From: Thermosediminibacteraceae bacterium
Lineage (GTDB): Bacteria > Bacillota > Thermosediminibacteria > Thermosediminibacterales > Thermosediminibacteraceae
Assembly (NCBI GenBank): GCA_021890755.1
Contig: JAKKUQ010000001.1
Span: 1 to 64,000 of the forward strand
Direction: 5' to 3'
DNA length: 64,000 bases
Shown: in pieces, positions 42,210-51,181 of the stretch
Position numbering within the stretch: position 1 is the first letter of the stretch
How the letters are laid out: every line of letters starts with the position of its first letter
Position numbers and translations under genes: made by a program
Notes under the pieces: model-generated
What the model was told of the DNA's origin: nothing
Database searches by the model: none
What the model saw: only the letters and a program-made list of their open reading frames with translations

Positions 42210-43197
42210 TTGCTTCATCCCTTTCATTTATAACTTTAGTAACCCTCACTGCCAGGCGTCCGTTTCGCTTTCCCATTATCCCTTTGTATTTGGGTATATT
42301 GTGAACGTAAATATCAAGCTCGCTGTTAACTCGTTTATCCAGCTGAATTACATCACCAACATTGAGATCTAAAAAATCCCTAACTGTAATTTTTGCTCTA
42401 CCTATCTCAATTCTTATTTCCGCGTTTACTTTTTCGAGCTTTCTAGAAATTGTTTTAATAAAATTTTCAGTGCTTTCTTTTTTGCTAGTGGAAAGCCATA
42501 TTTTAGCAGATAACCTCGACATAACAGGTTCAATTACTATATACGGTATGCAAATATTTATCAAACCATCAGTTTGCCCTATCCTTACGTTGAATGTAAC
42601 TAAAGCAATAGCTTCATTGGGCGACACCAGCTGAACGAATTGCGGATTGGTCTCAAGTTTATCGAAAACAGGATTAATCTCTACAATATCTTGCCATGCG
42701 TCCTTCAGCAGTTTTACCATTTTTATAAAGACTCTTTGAAGGATATTTGCCTCGATTTCAGTAGGTTCTCTAGGCTTATCGTCATATTCTCCACTTCCCC
42801 CTAAAAGTCTTTCCACGATTGAAAAACCCAAAGATACGTTCATCGCAATAATGATAGCTCCCCTTAATGGCTGTAAATCAACTATCCCTATGAGCGATGG
42901 GTTAGGAATGGATGAGATAAACTCTAAATAAGGCATCTGGTCGACACTTGATGCATTTATTTGTACCAGCGTCCTTAATTGCGTAGAAAAATACGTAATT
43001 AATTGCCTTGCAAAATTTTCGTGAATAAGGTGTAGCGTATTGAGCTGCTCTTTAGAAAATTTGTTGGGTTTTCTAAAATCGTAAAGTTTTATTTTCTTTT
43101 CAGAAGTTTCTTTTTTTATCTCTTCAGCCTTTATCTCACCAGTAGTTAGCGCACTTATGAGGGCGTCTATTTCACTTTGGGAAAGAATTTCTGACAA
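42202..43197 (-). CDS. fliM: Flagellar motor switch protein FliM
   Basis: 331 residues. The N-terminal CheY-P binding motif EILSQSEIDALISAL is followed by the CheC-like middle domain (about 50-230, with FSIVERLLGGSG) and the C-terminal SpoA domain (RAKITVRDFLDLNVGDVIQL). It forms the rotor C-ring with FliG and FliY. Confidence 0.95.
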   Translation of the reverse strand: MSEILSQSEIDALISALTTGEIKAEEIKKETSEKKIKLYDFRKPNKFSKEQLNTLHLIHENFARQLITYFSTQLRTLVQINASSVDQMPYLEFISSIPNPSLIGIVDLQPLRGAIIIAMNVSLGFSIVERLLGGSGEYDDKPREPTEIEANILQRVFIKMVKLLKDAWQDIVEINPVFDKLETNPQFVQLVSPNEAIALVTFNVRIGQTDGLINICIPYIVIEPVMSRLSAKIWLSTSKKESTENFIKTISRKLEKVNAEIRIEIGRAKITVRDFLDLNVGDVIQLDKRVNSELDIYVHNIPKYKGIMGKRNGRLAVRVTKVINERDEANG

Positions 43198-43214
43198 ACC
43201 ACTGACCTCCTTAG

Positions 43215-43643
43215 CTAGTTTACAATTATGCTCGTAAAGAATACATCCTCTACTTTTCCATTTTCCAATGCCTTGTTAATCATATCTTTCAATTCTTTTT
43301 TCAGAACTTGCATGCCTTGACTGTCCTTTATAGAATCATAGGTTTTCGATCGAAGAATAGCATAAACCTTATCTTTGATCTCGTATTCTTTGGCTTGCAG
43401 TTGTTTTTCGGTCTCCTTGTCGTTCAGCAAACACACGATTGAAAGCTTTATGTACCCTTTATCAGAAAGATTTGTCAAGTAATCGCCCAACTGATAAGTG
43501 ATATATTGTTTTTCTTCTTTTTCTTCTCCCGAAGCATTTGCCAGCATATATTTCGCAATTAAATAAGTAGTAACTGTACTGATTATCATAATTAACACTA
43601 CTATTAAAAGCAGATTTAAACCTGAACGCTCCTTATTTGCCAT
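43215..43643 (-). CDS. fliL: Flagellar basal body-associated protein FliL
   Basis: About 142 residues. One N-terminal membrane helix (about 9-28) and a periplasmic-type FliL domain with YQLGDYLTNLSDKGYIKLS. Modulates stator function. ATG at 43643 has GGAGGT six bases upstream; the upstream ATG at 43661 lies inside motB. C-terminal segment VEDVFFTSIIVN is typical. Confidence 0.9.
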   Translation of the reverse strand: MANKERSGLNLLLIVVLIMIISTVTTYLIAKYMLANASGEEKEEKQYITYQLGDYLTNLSDKGYIKLSIVCLLNDKETEKQLQAKEYEIKDKVYAILRSKTYDSIKDSQGMQVLKKELKDMINKALENGKVEDVFFTSIIVN

Positions 43644-43657
43644 GAATTGACCTCCAT

Positions 43658-44416
43658 TCACCTGGGTTCTTGAGACTCTGAAGAAGAATCTAAAATTATA
43701 ATGTCCACACGACGGTTCAGTGCCCGGTTTTCCTCGGAATCATTGGGTACAACAGGATGATATTCTCCGTAACCGGCAGCAGAGATCATGCGGGGCGGTA
43801 TATTATGTTTTTCTATGAGATACTTTAATACATTCACTGCTCTTGCCGTGGACAGCTCCCAGTTTGAAGGAAATTCCTTCGTATGAATAGGTACATCGTC
43901 TGTATGGCCTTCTACCCTTATAGGTCGATTGATTTTTTTTAAAATAGGTGCGATTTTATCTAAGACCTGCCTCGCATCCTCTTTTAGATTAGCCTTGCCG
44001 GAATCAAACAGGGCACCTTCCATGAATCTTACTGCTAATCCCCTTTCGTCCATTTCCACCCTTATACTTTGGAAGTCGTTTTCCTTTATTACTTGAAGGA
44101 TTGTATTTCTTAACTCATTTAGCTCCCTGTCCTCTCCTGCAAACAAGTTTTCTCCAACCAACCCCTCTTCCACAAAACTACCTTCTACAAGTGACCTGCC
44201 GCCATCTAATATGCCCAATGATCCCCTCAGGGAACCCATTGCCATTTCGAACTTTTTAGCATCCAAATTTGAAAGAGCAAATAGCAAGACGAAAAATATT
44301 AGAATTTGCGTGATGAGATCGCCGTAGGTAGTCATCCATAAAGGTGCACCAGGAGGATTATCATTATCTGCACTATTCCTTCTTCTAACGCCAGGCAAGG
44401 CTATCACCGCTTTCAA
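43658..44416 (-). CDS. motB: Flagellar stator protein MotB
   Basis: About 252 residues. The membrane helix follows the proton-binding Asp in MTTYGDLITQILIFFVLLFA (D33). A linker/plug region leads to the OmpA-like peptidoglycan-binding domain with RVEGHTDDVPI and NWELSTARAVNVLKYL. Start codon unclear: TTG at 44416 (AAGGA upstream) or TTG at 44398 (GGTGAT upstream); both lie in the end of motA. The Asp and lack of sodium-type marks suggest proton drive, but this is not certain. Confidence 0.93.
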   Translation of the reverse strand: MKAVIALPGVRRRNSADNDNPPGAPLWMTTYGDLITQILIFFVLLFALSNLDAKKFEMAMGSLRGSLGILDGGRSLVEGSFVEEGLVGENLFAGEDRELNELRNTILQVIKENDFQSIRVEMDERGLAVRFMEGALFDSGKANLKEDARQVLDKIAPILKKINRPIRVEGHTDDVPIHTKEFPSNWELSTARAVNVLKYLIEKHNIPPRMISAAGYGEYHPVVPNDSEENRALNRRVDIIILDSSSESQEPR

Positions 44417-45194
44417 CAGTTTCCTTTTCCTTTTCCTTCAATTTTTTTCTAAGTTCGGGGGGCAGAAAAGCCTTTAACTTTTCTTCTATGACCCGCGGGT
44501 TTTCCCCCGCTTGTATAGAAAGGATACCTTCTATCACTATTTCTTTTAAAAGAATTTCCTGTCTACTGCGAACCTTCAGTTTTCCAGCAATGGGATTAAA
44601 TATAAAATATGCAAGAATTGCACCATAGAAGGTGGTTATAAGTGCCACCGCCATTCCGGGCCCCACCGAGCTGGGATCGTTTACTTTGCCCAGCATCTGT
44701 ATAAGACCTATTATCGTACCCAGCAATCCGTAAGATGGTGCAAGAGAACCCATTGTCTCAAAAATACTCTGGCCTTCCTTATGTCTTTCTTCGAGAAATG
44801 TAAGTTCAGTCTCTAAGATATTTTTAACCAGCTCGGGATCGGTGCCATCCACCACCAGCAACACGCCTCTTTTCATGAAATCATCTTTTATCTCTTCTGC
44901 AGTCTCCTCAAGGGCAAGGAGACCTTCTCTTCTTGCAATATCGGCAAGCTTTACTATCGTTTTTATAATTTCTTCGGCGCTTGTTTCCTTTTCGATAAAT
45001 ACATTCTTTAATATCTTCATCACTCTTATGAATTTTGAAAGAGGATAGTTTATCAGAGTTGACGCTATGACCCCTCCAAATACTATCATCAACGAAGGAA
45101 TATTTATGAAAGCTTTGACGTCTCCACCCATGTATATAGACCACAGGAAAAGGGTAAGCCCGCCTACTATCCCAATTATTGTTGCACGATCCAT
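44385..45194 (-). CDS. motA: Flagellar stator protein MotA
   Basis: 269 residues with four membrane helices. The family segments LAPSYGLLGTIIGLIQML (about 148-165) and GPGMAVALITTFYGAILAYF (about 176-195) are clear, as is the charged cytosolic loop that meets FliG. Forms the stator with MotB. Its ATG overlaps the flbD stop by one base and its end overlaps motB. Confidence 0.95.
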   Translation of the reverse strand: MDRATIIGIVGGLTLFLWSIYMGGDVKAFINIPSLMIVFGGVIASTLINYPLSKFIRVMKILKNVFIEKETSAEEIIKTIVKLADIARREGLLALEETAEEIKDDFMKRGVLLVVDGTDPELVKNILETELTFLEERHKEGQSIFETMGSLAPSYGLLGTIIGLIQMLGKVNDPSSVGPGMAVALITTFYGAILAYFIFNPIAGKLKVRSRQEILLKEIVIEGILSIQAGENPRVIEEKLKAFLPPELRKKLKEKEKETVESGDSLAWR

Positions 45195-45388
45195 TACTGT
45201 TCACTTCCCTTTAGAATTTTTCTTTTATATACAACGATCTTATCCACCACCTCTTCCGGTGATTCCTGCACAATATACGTTTTTTCGTTAGTAAGTTTTA
45301 TCACAGTATCCGGTGTATGCTCTATAGTTTCAATAAGCTCTGCATTTAGGTAAAATTTTTTACCGTTTAATCTTGTAAGTTCTACCAA
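45194..45388 (-). CDS. flbD: Flagellar protein FlbD
   Basis: About 64 residues. VELTRLNGKKFYLNAELIE and TPDTVIKLTNEKTYIVQESPEEVV match the small FlbD/SwrD family, which in Bacillus raises motor power by increasing stator torque. The start is TTG at 45388, with GAGGT upstream; the in-frame TTG at 45406 overlaps that region. Lies between flgE and motA as in Bacillus. Confidence 0.9.
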   Translation of the reverse strand: MVELTRLNGKKFYLNAELIETIEHTPDTVIKLTNEKTYIVQESPEEVVDKIVVYKRKILKGSEQ

Positions 45389-45418
45389 TTTAACACCTCT
45401 TTTCAAACTCTTTTATAA

Positions 45419-45439
45419 GCCCGGGCTTTGCGCCCGGGC
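45419..45439 (-). other. Strong G+C hairpin after flgE without a T run
   Basis: GCCCGGGC - loop GCAAA - GCCCGGGC, eight G-C pairs, beginning seven bases after the flgE stop. The following bases (TTATAAAAG) are not a T tract, so it is not a classical intrinsic terminator. It may protect the 3' end of flgE mRNA or cause partial termination. Confidence 0.7.
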
Positions 45440-45446
45440 CTTTAGA

Positions 45447-46652
45447 CTATCTCTTGATATTTACCAGCTCCTGAAGCATTTCGTCCGATACTGTGATTAT
45501 CCGGGAATTGGCCTGAAAGCCCCTCTGAGTGATTATCATGCGGGTAAATTCTTCTGCCAGGTCTACGTTGGACATTTCAAGCGCCCCCGGGCTTATCGTA
45601 CCCCTTCCTCCAGTGCCTGCTATCCCTATTTGCACTTGTCCAGAGTTGTTGGAAGCCATATAAGTGTTTCCTCCGGCCTTTATAAGTCCCGCAGGGTTAT
45701 CAAAAACTGCCAATGCTACCTGGGCAAGCTCCATGATCTGGCCGTTATCAAAAACTCCGGTTATGACACCTTTTGAGTCTATCGAAATACCGAGCAAAGT
45801 TCCTGCAGGGTAGCCGTCCTGATAGGAAAGGTCTACGGTAGTCTCTTTTGCAAACTGGGTTATAGAGCTAAAGTCGATATCAAACGAAAGGTTAGGCAAC
45901 ACAATGCTGATATTCCCACTACCAGATAAATTACCGTTATTGTCAAAAACCAAAGTACCCGAGTGTATTGTGCTCCCTCCGTAACTTATGGAATAACGCC
46001 AGCCGTTTCCGTTAATTAGATCTACTGTTGAGTCTTTTACAAAAGTAATGGTAAAGTTATGGACCTTTCCTAGAGAGTCGTAAACTTTGAACGGAATATC
46101 ATATTGCGTTCCATCGGGATCAGCAGCGTTTAGATTCTTGGCGAATCTAACATAACTTGTCGCTTTGGCCGGCATCATAATACCCTTTTGGATTTGTATC
46201 GGTGAAATATTCTGAGGGGTCTTGGACTGCGTATTTTGCCAACCTAGGACTTTTAATCCGTTGGCTGTATTCACCAGATTGCCTTGTTCGTCAAACCCGA
46301 AATTGCCCGCTCTCGTATAGTAATAGTTCTGGCCATCGGACAGTACGAAGAATCCATCCCCTTCAATTGCAAGGTCTGTCATATTTCCCGTGGCTTCTAG
46401 GCTGCTCGGAGTGTGTATCGTATCGATGGCCGCAATTGTCATGCCCAGTCCCACCTGCATTGGGTTGGTTCCGCCGCGATTACCCTGAGCAGAGGACGCA
46501 CCTTTAATGGTCTGATATAGGGCATCCTGGAACGTAACGCGGCTCTTTTTAAAGCCAACAGTATTGACATTTGCTATATTATTTCCTATAACATCCATCA
46601 TCGTCTGATGGTTTTTCAAACCCGTTATCGCCGAAAACATCGAACGCATCAT
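45447..46652 (-). CDS. flgE: Flagellar hook protein FlgE
   Basis: 401 residues. The N-terminal MRSMFSAITGLKNHQTMMDV and GNNIANVNTVGFKKSR, and C-terminal MSNVDLAEEFTRMIITQRG with FQANSRIITVSDEML, are the coiled-coil ends common to axial proteins. The central part forms the hook surface domains. GGGGAGG lies eight bases before the first of two adjacent ATG codons. The gene is bracketed by structured DNA on both sides, unlike other genes of the operon. Confidence 0.95.
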   Translation of the reverse strand: MMRSMFSAITGLKNHQTMMDVIGNNIANVNTVGFKKSRVTFQDALYQTIKGASSAQGNRGGTNPMQVGLGMTIAAIDTIHTPSSLEATGNMTDLAIEGDGFFVLSDGQNYYYTRAGNFGFDEQGNLVNTANGLKVLGWQNTQSKTPQNISPIQIQKGIMMPAKATSYVRFAKNLNAADPDGTQYDIPFKVYDSLGKVHNFTITFVKDSTVDLINGNGWRYSISYGGSTIHSGTLVFDNNGNLSGSGNISIVLPNLSFDIDFSSITQFAKETTVDLSYQDGYPAGTLLGISIDSKGVITGVFDNGQIMELAQVALAVFDNPAGLIKAGGNTYMASNNSGQVQIGIAGTGGRGTISPGALEMSNVDLAEEFTRMIITQRGFQANSRIITVSDEMLQELVNIKR

Positions 46653-46737
46653 AGCTTATTCCTCCCCGCTTTTTGTTTCTAAGCGGTGCCTGGCTCCTTC
46701 TGTCGTTCCAGAGCCCCGAGCCTCCTTAGGGTCCGGC
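46653..46737 (-). other. G+C-rich structured spacer upstream of flgE
   Basis: An 85-base gap visibly richer in G+C than its neighbours. On the minus strand the order GAGCC - GGCTC - GG - GGCTC - GAGCC allows two tandem hairpins (units 1-2 and 3-4) or alternative pairings (1-3, 2-4). It includes GGAGCCAGGCACC, a near-palindrome, and a last hairpin CCGCTT/AAGCGG next to the flgE ribosome-binding site. Could be a REP-like element or a regulatory RNA; not identified. Confidence 0.5.
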
Positions 46738-47124
46738 TCACATAATTACGGCACCGTCGATATTCGTAAACACATTTTCTTTCAAGTTGGCCCCATCTAC
46801 TGCCGTTATAATAGTCTTGTTCTTTATGCTAACGACAAAAGCTATATCGTTTATTAGAATAAGTGATTCTCTGACCCCTTTTTTCTCAGCTTTCTCTACT
46901 GCAGTATTTAGCTTTTCAAGTTGCTCAGGCGTCAAACTTATATTTCTTGAAGACATTCTGAGCTTTGCGTGCTTTGAGACCTTTAACTGCCCTATTTTTT
47001 CCTCTAAAATTTTTTGGAAATCACTTGATGCGCCTTCACTTTCTTGTTTTGTTGTTCCTTGCTTTACAGGTTCAATCCTATTGATGGGCAAAGTAACAGG
47101 TAAAATTTTTACGTATTCATCCAT
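46738..47124 (-). CDS. Flagellar operon protein (TIGR02530 family)
   Basis: About 128 residues. The conserved part is VSKHAKLRMSSRNISLTPEQ through ESLILINDIAFVVSIKNKTI, the TIGR02530 family seen between flgD and flgE in Firmicutes. Cytoplasmic and without known activity. ATG at 47124 is preferred, with GGTGG five bases upstream; an ATG at 47136 lacks a site. Confidence 0.85.
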   Translation of the reverse strand: MDEYVKILPVTLPINRIEPVKQGTTKQESEGASSDFQKILEEKIGQLKVSKHAKLRMSSRNISLTPEQLEKLNTAVEKAEKKGVRESLILINDIAFVVSIKNKTIITAVDGANLKENVFTNIDGAVIM

Positions 47125-47146
47125 TAAAACCACCATCCGTTATGCG

Positions 47147-47533
47147 TTACCTTATTTCACATACATCTTTCAAAGAAACCAGCCTTTCTTCATCGCCGAT
47201 GATCAGATTAAGTTCGCCCCGGTTAAAGGCAACGCCTTTTATCACTCCTGACACAATGCCTTCTTTGTCATTGGCTATAGCAATCCTTCCTATCAGGCTA
47301 GTTGCAGACATCGCCGAAATTTGGTAGTTCAGATTCTGTAGCTGTTCTAGAGTTGAAAAAGTGGCAAGTTGGGCTACATATTCTTTGCTTTCAAGAGGTT
47401 CAAGGGGATTTTGGTGTTTAAGTTCGGTGATTAAGAGCTTCAAAAAGTCATCTTTAGAAAGCGCGGATTTTTTAACGGTAGAATTAGTATTGCTATATGT
47501 TCCCAAAACCGGTGCAAAATTGACCGTGCTCAA
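47147..47533 (-). CDS. flgD: Flagellar hook scaffold protein FlgD
   Basis: 128 residues, the short form. ALSKDDFLKLLITELKHQNP and LATFSTLEQLQNLN are the conserved FlgD cap segments; the C-terminal beta domain is truncated compared with enterobacterial FlgD, as is common in Firmicutes. FlgD caps the growing hook. The start is TTG with AAAGGAAG upstream. Confidence 0.92.
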   Translation of the reverse strand: MSTVNFAPVLGTYSNTNSTVKKSALSKDDFLKLLITELKHQNPLEPLESKEYVAQLATFSTLEQLQNLNYQISAMSATSLIGRIAIANDKEGIVSGVIKGVAFNRGELNLIIGDEERLVSLKDVCEIR

Positions 47534-47551
47534 GGTTTCACTTCCTTTCGT

Positions 47552-48778
47552 TTATACAACATAATTTATCTTGTTTGGACCTCCAAAATCGCTGTATAGA
47601 GCGATTTCACCCACCTCCTTAAAATTTTCGGATATCTTATCTTCGCTAGTTTCTCTTATAATTCTCTTTAATGGACTATTTAATTTGTCGCTTTCGAATT
47701 TTCTACCGCTTTGCTGATTCATATCAAATTGCAAAGGAAAATCATATACCTTAATTTCGTTAATCTCGTAGCCCTGTTGTTGGATTTGACTTTTTATTTC
47801 AGCAACGCTTGACTGCAAAGCTTCTTTAATCTGTGCATTCTTTACAAAGAATTCTGCGCTCATCTCGCCTTTATCAGCAGTAATCTTCACAATTATTTCT
47901 CCAAGATGTTCAGGTTTCAATTTTATCCTCATTTCTTTAACTTGACCCTTTACAGCAACTTGAACTTTTTCCACCATTTCATCGAATATTGCATCTTTTA
48001 ATACTTTTATTTTTTCTACAGAGCTTTTGGAGGTGCTTACACTTCCTTTTTCATATAAATCTAAATCCTTAAAATTTGCTGTGACCTCATCTTTAGTAGG
48101 TGTTTGAACAATAATTTCAAAAGTTTCCACTGGATTATTATTTTTTATCAACTCATTGACCACTTCGGTCTTGGTTTTTAGCACTTCATATTCTGCTTTA
48201 TTAATTTCGGTCAAAGGCTCTTTTTTGACCCCGGTACCAGACTGGTTTTCAAAATATTTTTCAAAACCAAGTTCTAGTTTTTCTTTTGGAACTTGCTCTT
48301 TATCCTCGTTAAAACTCACCAAATTTTCAATTTTCTCTAGAGGCGTTTTTCTACCAAGGTTCAATATTTGGATGTTATCCTCCTGCTCATCTGCTTTACT
48401 TATACTACTTTCCAGATGCAATACCACCTTCTTTGTCAACTCTTCTTTTTTACCTTTTTCGCCAGTAACAATATCTCTCGCATCTAATTCAGGACTATCA
48501 TTGCAGGACGTAAAATTAATCTGTTGAAGCAGTAAAACGTAGACATCAGTATCTACATTTTTATTTTCCAAATCACTAACATCTTTAGGTTTTGCCTTTT
48601 CCAAATCACTAACTTCTTCAGGCTTCACCGACAATAGTTCCAGCAGTTGTTTAAAATTACCGTACTCTCCGCAGATAATTCCAATTCGGGGATCTACTTT
48701 TAACTTTTTCCCAAAAGCAGCCACATCTGTTATTTCATTAGCATAAGCGGCTAGAACTGCTGCCATTTCACTAATCAC
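47552..48778 (-). CDS. fliK: Flagellar hook-length control protein FliK
   Basis: 408 residues. The N-terminal two thirds is variable, polar and charged. The C-terminal FliK domain (about 275-365) has VAVKGQVKEMRIKLKPEHLG and EIIVKITADKGEMSAEFFVK. FliK measures hook length and triggers the FlhB switch. GTG start at 48778 with GGAGGT six bases upstream. Confidence 0.88.
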   Translation of the reverse strand: MISEMAAVLAAYANEITDVAAFGKKLKVDPRIGIICGEYGNFKQLLELLSVKPEEVSDLEKAKPKDVSDLENKNVDTDVYVLLLQQINFTSCNDSPELDARDIVTGEKGKKEELTKKVVLHLESSISKADEQEDNIQILNLGRKTPLEKIENLVSFNEDKEQVPKEKLELGFEKYFENQSGTGVKKEPLTEINKAEYEVLKTKTEVVNELIKNNNPVETFEIIVQTPTKDEVTANFKDLDLYEKGSVSTSKSSVEKIKVLKDAIFDEMVEKVQVAVKGQVKEMRIKLKPEHLGEIIVKITADKGEMSAEFFVKNAQIKEALQSSVAEIKSQIQQQGYEINEIKVYDFPLQFDMNQQSGRKFESDKLNSPLKRIIRETSEDKISENFKEVGEIALYSDFGGPNKINYVV

Positions 48779-48815
48779 CTTCTCACCTCCTTTCCTTTAT
48801 TTTCCATTCAAATAA

Positions 48816-49379
48816 TTACTGAATGCCTGATAGTTTTTTAGTAATTGCTGCTGCTTTTTTTGGTTCCATATTTGACAAAATTTCTGCTACGGCTTCTTTT
48901 TTCATATTCTTGAAAATCTTTATGGCAATCTCATCTTCCAAAGTTTCTATTATTTTTGCAGCCTTGCTCGATTCCATTAATTCATAATATTGTGCAACGC
49001 TTTTTAAATCCGTCAAAGTCTCTTCAATCTTAGCTTTTTCTTGATTCAGTTCCATTTCTTTTGCCTGCAGCTCAAGTTCTTTTTTCTTTAACTCCTCCTG
49101 TTTTTGGCTTATTTCATCTACTTGCCTGTTGATTTTTTCCCACTCAGCTTCTAACAAATTTTTTTCTTCTTCTAATTTCTCAAGAAGGCTCTGTTCCTCT
49201 GCAGGCTCACTTGCGAACATGGTTCCTATAATGGGAATTCTACCTAATACATTATTTATAGTGGGTGTTTTATTCCCTACTCTAGTAAACCAAACAAGGA
49301 AAATTATTCCGAATGATAGTGCTACTATTAAGAAGATCACTAAAATTTTTGGTGTGGAATTTTTTTTATCCTCATTCAC
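48816..49379 (-). CDS. YlxF/MotE-like flagellar operon protein (MgtE_N domain)
   Basis: 187 residues. An N-terminal membrane helix (about 11-31) leads to a long coiled coil (about 60-130) and a C-terminal MgtE N-domain-like bundle (SKAAKIIETLEDEIAIKIFK, EAVAEILSNMEPKKAAAITK). YlxF lies at this place in Bacillus; MotE-type homologues act as periplasmic stator chaperones. The role is inferred from family and position. GTG start. Confidence 0.8.
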   Translation of the reverse strand: MNEDKKNSTPKILVIFLIVALSFGIIFLVWFTRVGNKTPTINNVLGRIPIIGTMFASEPAEEQSLLEKLEEEKNLLEAEWEKINRQVDEISQKQEELKKKELELQAKEMELNQEKAKIEETLTDLKSVAQYYELMESSKAAKIIETLEDEIAIKIFKNMKKEAVAEILSNMEPKKAAAITKKLSGIQ

Positions 49380-49837
49380 GGTGCATATTCCCCCTCTCCC
49401 CGCCTAAGAAAAGCGAGTGAGGCAATATCGTCGAGTATTTTTTGTTCTTCCCGGTTTAATTCCGAAAGGTAGGCATTAAATCTTTTTTCTTTTAATTTTT
49501 CTATAACTTGCCTTTCCCGCCGCGAAATTATGTAAACTTCCATAGCTTCTTTACATCTTTCGAAAGCACCAGCAACTTTACGTTCTTGATTTTTTAATTT
49601 TGAATTAACTGTATTAATCAGGGCCTCAAAAAAGGCAAGTTCTGCTACTTTTAAAGATTCCTTTACCTTTTGCTCTAAACTAGACTTTATATTACCTTTT
49701 TTCTCTTCTAAAACCCTGAGTTCTTTTTTTTCTCTTTCAAGTTCCATACGCGCTTCGATCAACTGTTGTTCTCTTATTTGTTCAATTTTCTGTTTGACCC
49801 TTAAAGGTGCATCCAAGCTGAATTTGAAACGTTTCAT
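49376..49837 (-). CDS. fliJ: Flagellar export chaperone-like protein FliJ
   Basis: 153 residues, almost entirely a charged coiled coil from residue 7 onward, starting FKFSLDAPLRVKQKIEQIRE as in FliJ. It works as the stalk of the FliI/FliH ATPase complex and links it to FlhA. Directly downstream of fliI and overlapping the next gene by four bases. Confidence 0.87.
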   Translation of the reverse strand: MKRFKFSLDAPLRVKQKIEQIREQQLIEARMELEREKKELRVLEEKKGNIKSSLEQKVKESLKVAELAFFEALINTVNSKLKNQERKVAGAFERCKEAMEVYIISRRERQVIEKLKEKRFNAYLSELNREEQKILDDIASLAFLRRGEGEYAP

Positions 49838-49846
49838 CGGAATAAA

Positions 49847-51181
49847 TTACTCCTTTTCAAAAATGCTTTTTAAATCCAAAATAGCTTTTTCAAACTCCAC
49901 CTTTTCATCAACTTCTTGAACAAGAAATTCTTTGATGGCATCGATATATTTTAACGCTTCATCTATTTTGGGATTGCTCCCTTTGACATAAGCTCCTATA
50001 TTAATGAGGTCCTCAGATTCATTGTAAATTGATATTAAGCTTTTAACTTTTGCAGCAAGTTTTTTGTGTTCTTCAGATACTATATCACCCATAAGCCTGC
50101 TGATACTTGCCAAAACATCTATAGCAGGATAGTGGTTTTTATTCGCGAGTGCCCTAGAAAGAACTATGTGTCCGTCAAGAATACCCCTTACGGCATCCGA
50201 TATTGGTTCGTTTAGGTCATCACCCTCCACCAGCACTGTATAGATCCCTGTAATTGAACCCGTTTTCGATGTCCCAGCCCTTTCCAACAATTTGGGAAGT
50301 ATAGCAAAAACCGAAGGTGTATATCCTCTCGTTACAGGAGGTTCTCCAGCAGCTAAACCCACTTCCCGTTGGGCCATAGCAAATCTTGTAATAGAATCCA
50401 TCATCAACAATACGTCTAATCCCTGATCGCGGAAGTATTCTGCGATAGCGGTAGCCGTGAACGCTGCCTTGGTTCTCAGTAGCGGCGGCCTATCCGATGT
50501 CTCGACCACCACTACAGACCTCTTCAATCCTTCCTCTCCCAGATCCTTTTTTATAAAGCTGTTAAGTTCTCTTCCCCTCTCTCCCACAAGCGCTATTACG
50601 TTTACATCAGCTTTTGTGTTTCTGGCAATCATGCCCAGCAATGTGCTTTTTCCGACGCCGCTTCCTGCAAAAATCCCTACCCTCTGGCCCCGCCCACAAG
50701 TAAGAAGAGTATCTATCGCTTTGATTCCTAATGGCAAAGGCTTGCTTATCGGTGCCCGTTCTACAGGATTGGGAGGGGTGTTGTATATAGGATAGTGAAG
50801 GCTGCTTTTTATTGGGCCTTTCCCATCAATGGGGTTCCCAAGTCCATCCAGTATCCTACCTAATAGCTGTTCCCCAACCGGTACCGCAAGTTTTTTCCCC
50901 GTTGCCTCAATCTCTTCTCCCGGTGCGATTCCTTCCATATCGCCAAGGGGCATTAATATTATTCTATCATCCCGAAAACCTACAACCTCAGCCAATAAGT
51001 TCTTTTTCGCGTCCCGAGGACCTTTTATTTTGCAAATCTCTCCTATCTCTACTGGAGGCCCATGGGATTCTATGGTAAGGCCCACGATTTTTGATATTTT
51101 GCCCTTGAGTTTTAATGTCTCGATATCATCTATAATTGCCCTGTAATGTTTAAAAATTTCACTAATCATCCCCAAGTACAT
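49847..51181 (-). CDS. fliI: Flagellum-specific ATPase FliI
   Basis: About 444 residues. The Walker A motif is FAGSGVGKSTLLGMI (about 171-185), with VIALVGERGRELNSFI and VLLMMDSITRFAMAQREVGL following, as in F1-beta-like export ATPases. It powers or assists loading of export substrates. The start is ATG at 51181, overlapping fliH by 20 bases; ATG at 51169 is an alternative. Confidence 0.95.
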   Translation of the reverse strand: MYLGMISEIFKHYRAIIDDIETLKLKGKISKIVGLTIESHGPPVEIGEICKIKGPRDAKKNLLAEVVGFRDDRIILMPLGDMEGIAPGEEIEATGKKLAVPVGEQLLGRILDGLGNPIDGKGPIKSSLHYPIYNTPPNPVERAPISKPLPLGIKAIDTLLTCGRGQRVGIFAGSGVGKSTLLGMIARNTKADVNVIALVGERGRELNSFIKKDLGEEGLKRSVVVVETSDRPPLLRTKAAFTATAIAEYFRDQGLDVLLMMDSITRFAMAQREVGLAAGEPPVTRGYTPSVFAILPKLLERAGTSKTGSITGIYTVLVEGDDLNEPISDAVRGILDGHIVLSRALANKNHYPAIDVLASISRLMGDIVSEEHKKLAAKVKSLISIYNESEDLINIGAYVKGSNPKIDEALKYIDAIKEFLVQEVDEKVEFEKAILDLKSIFEKE

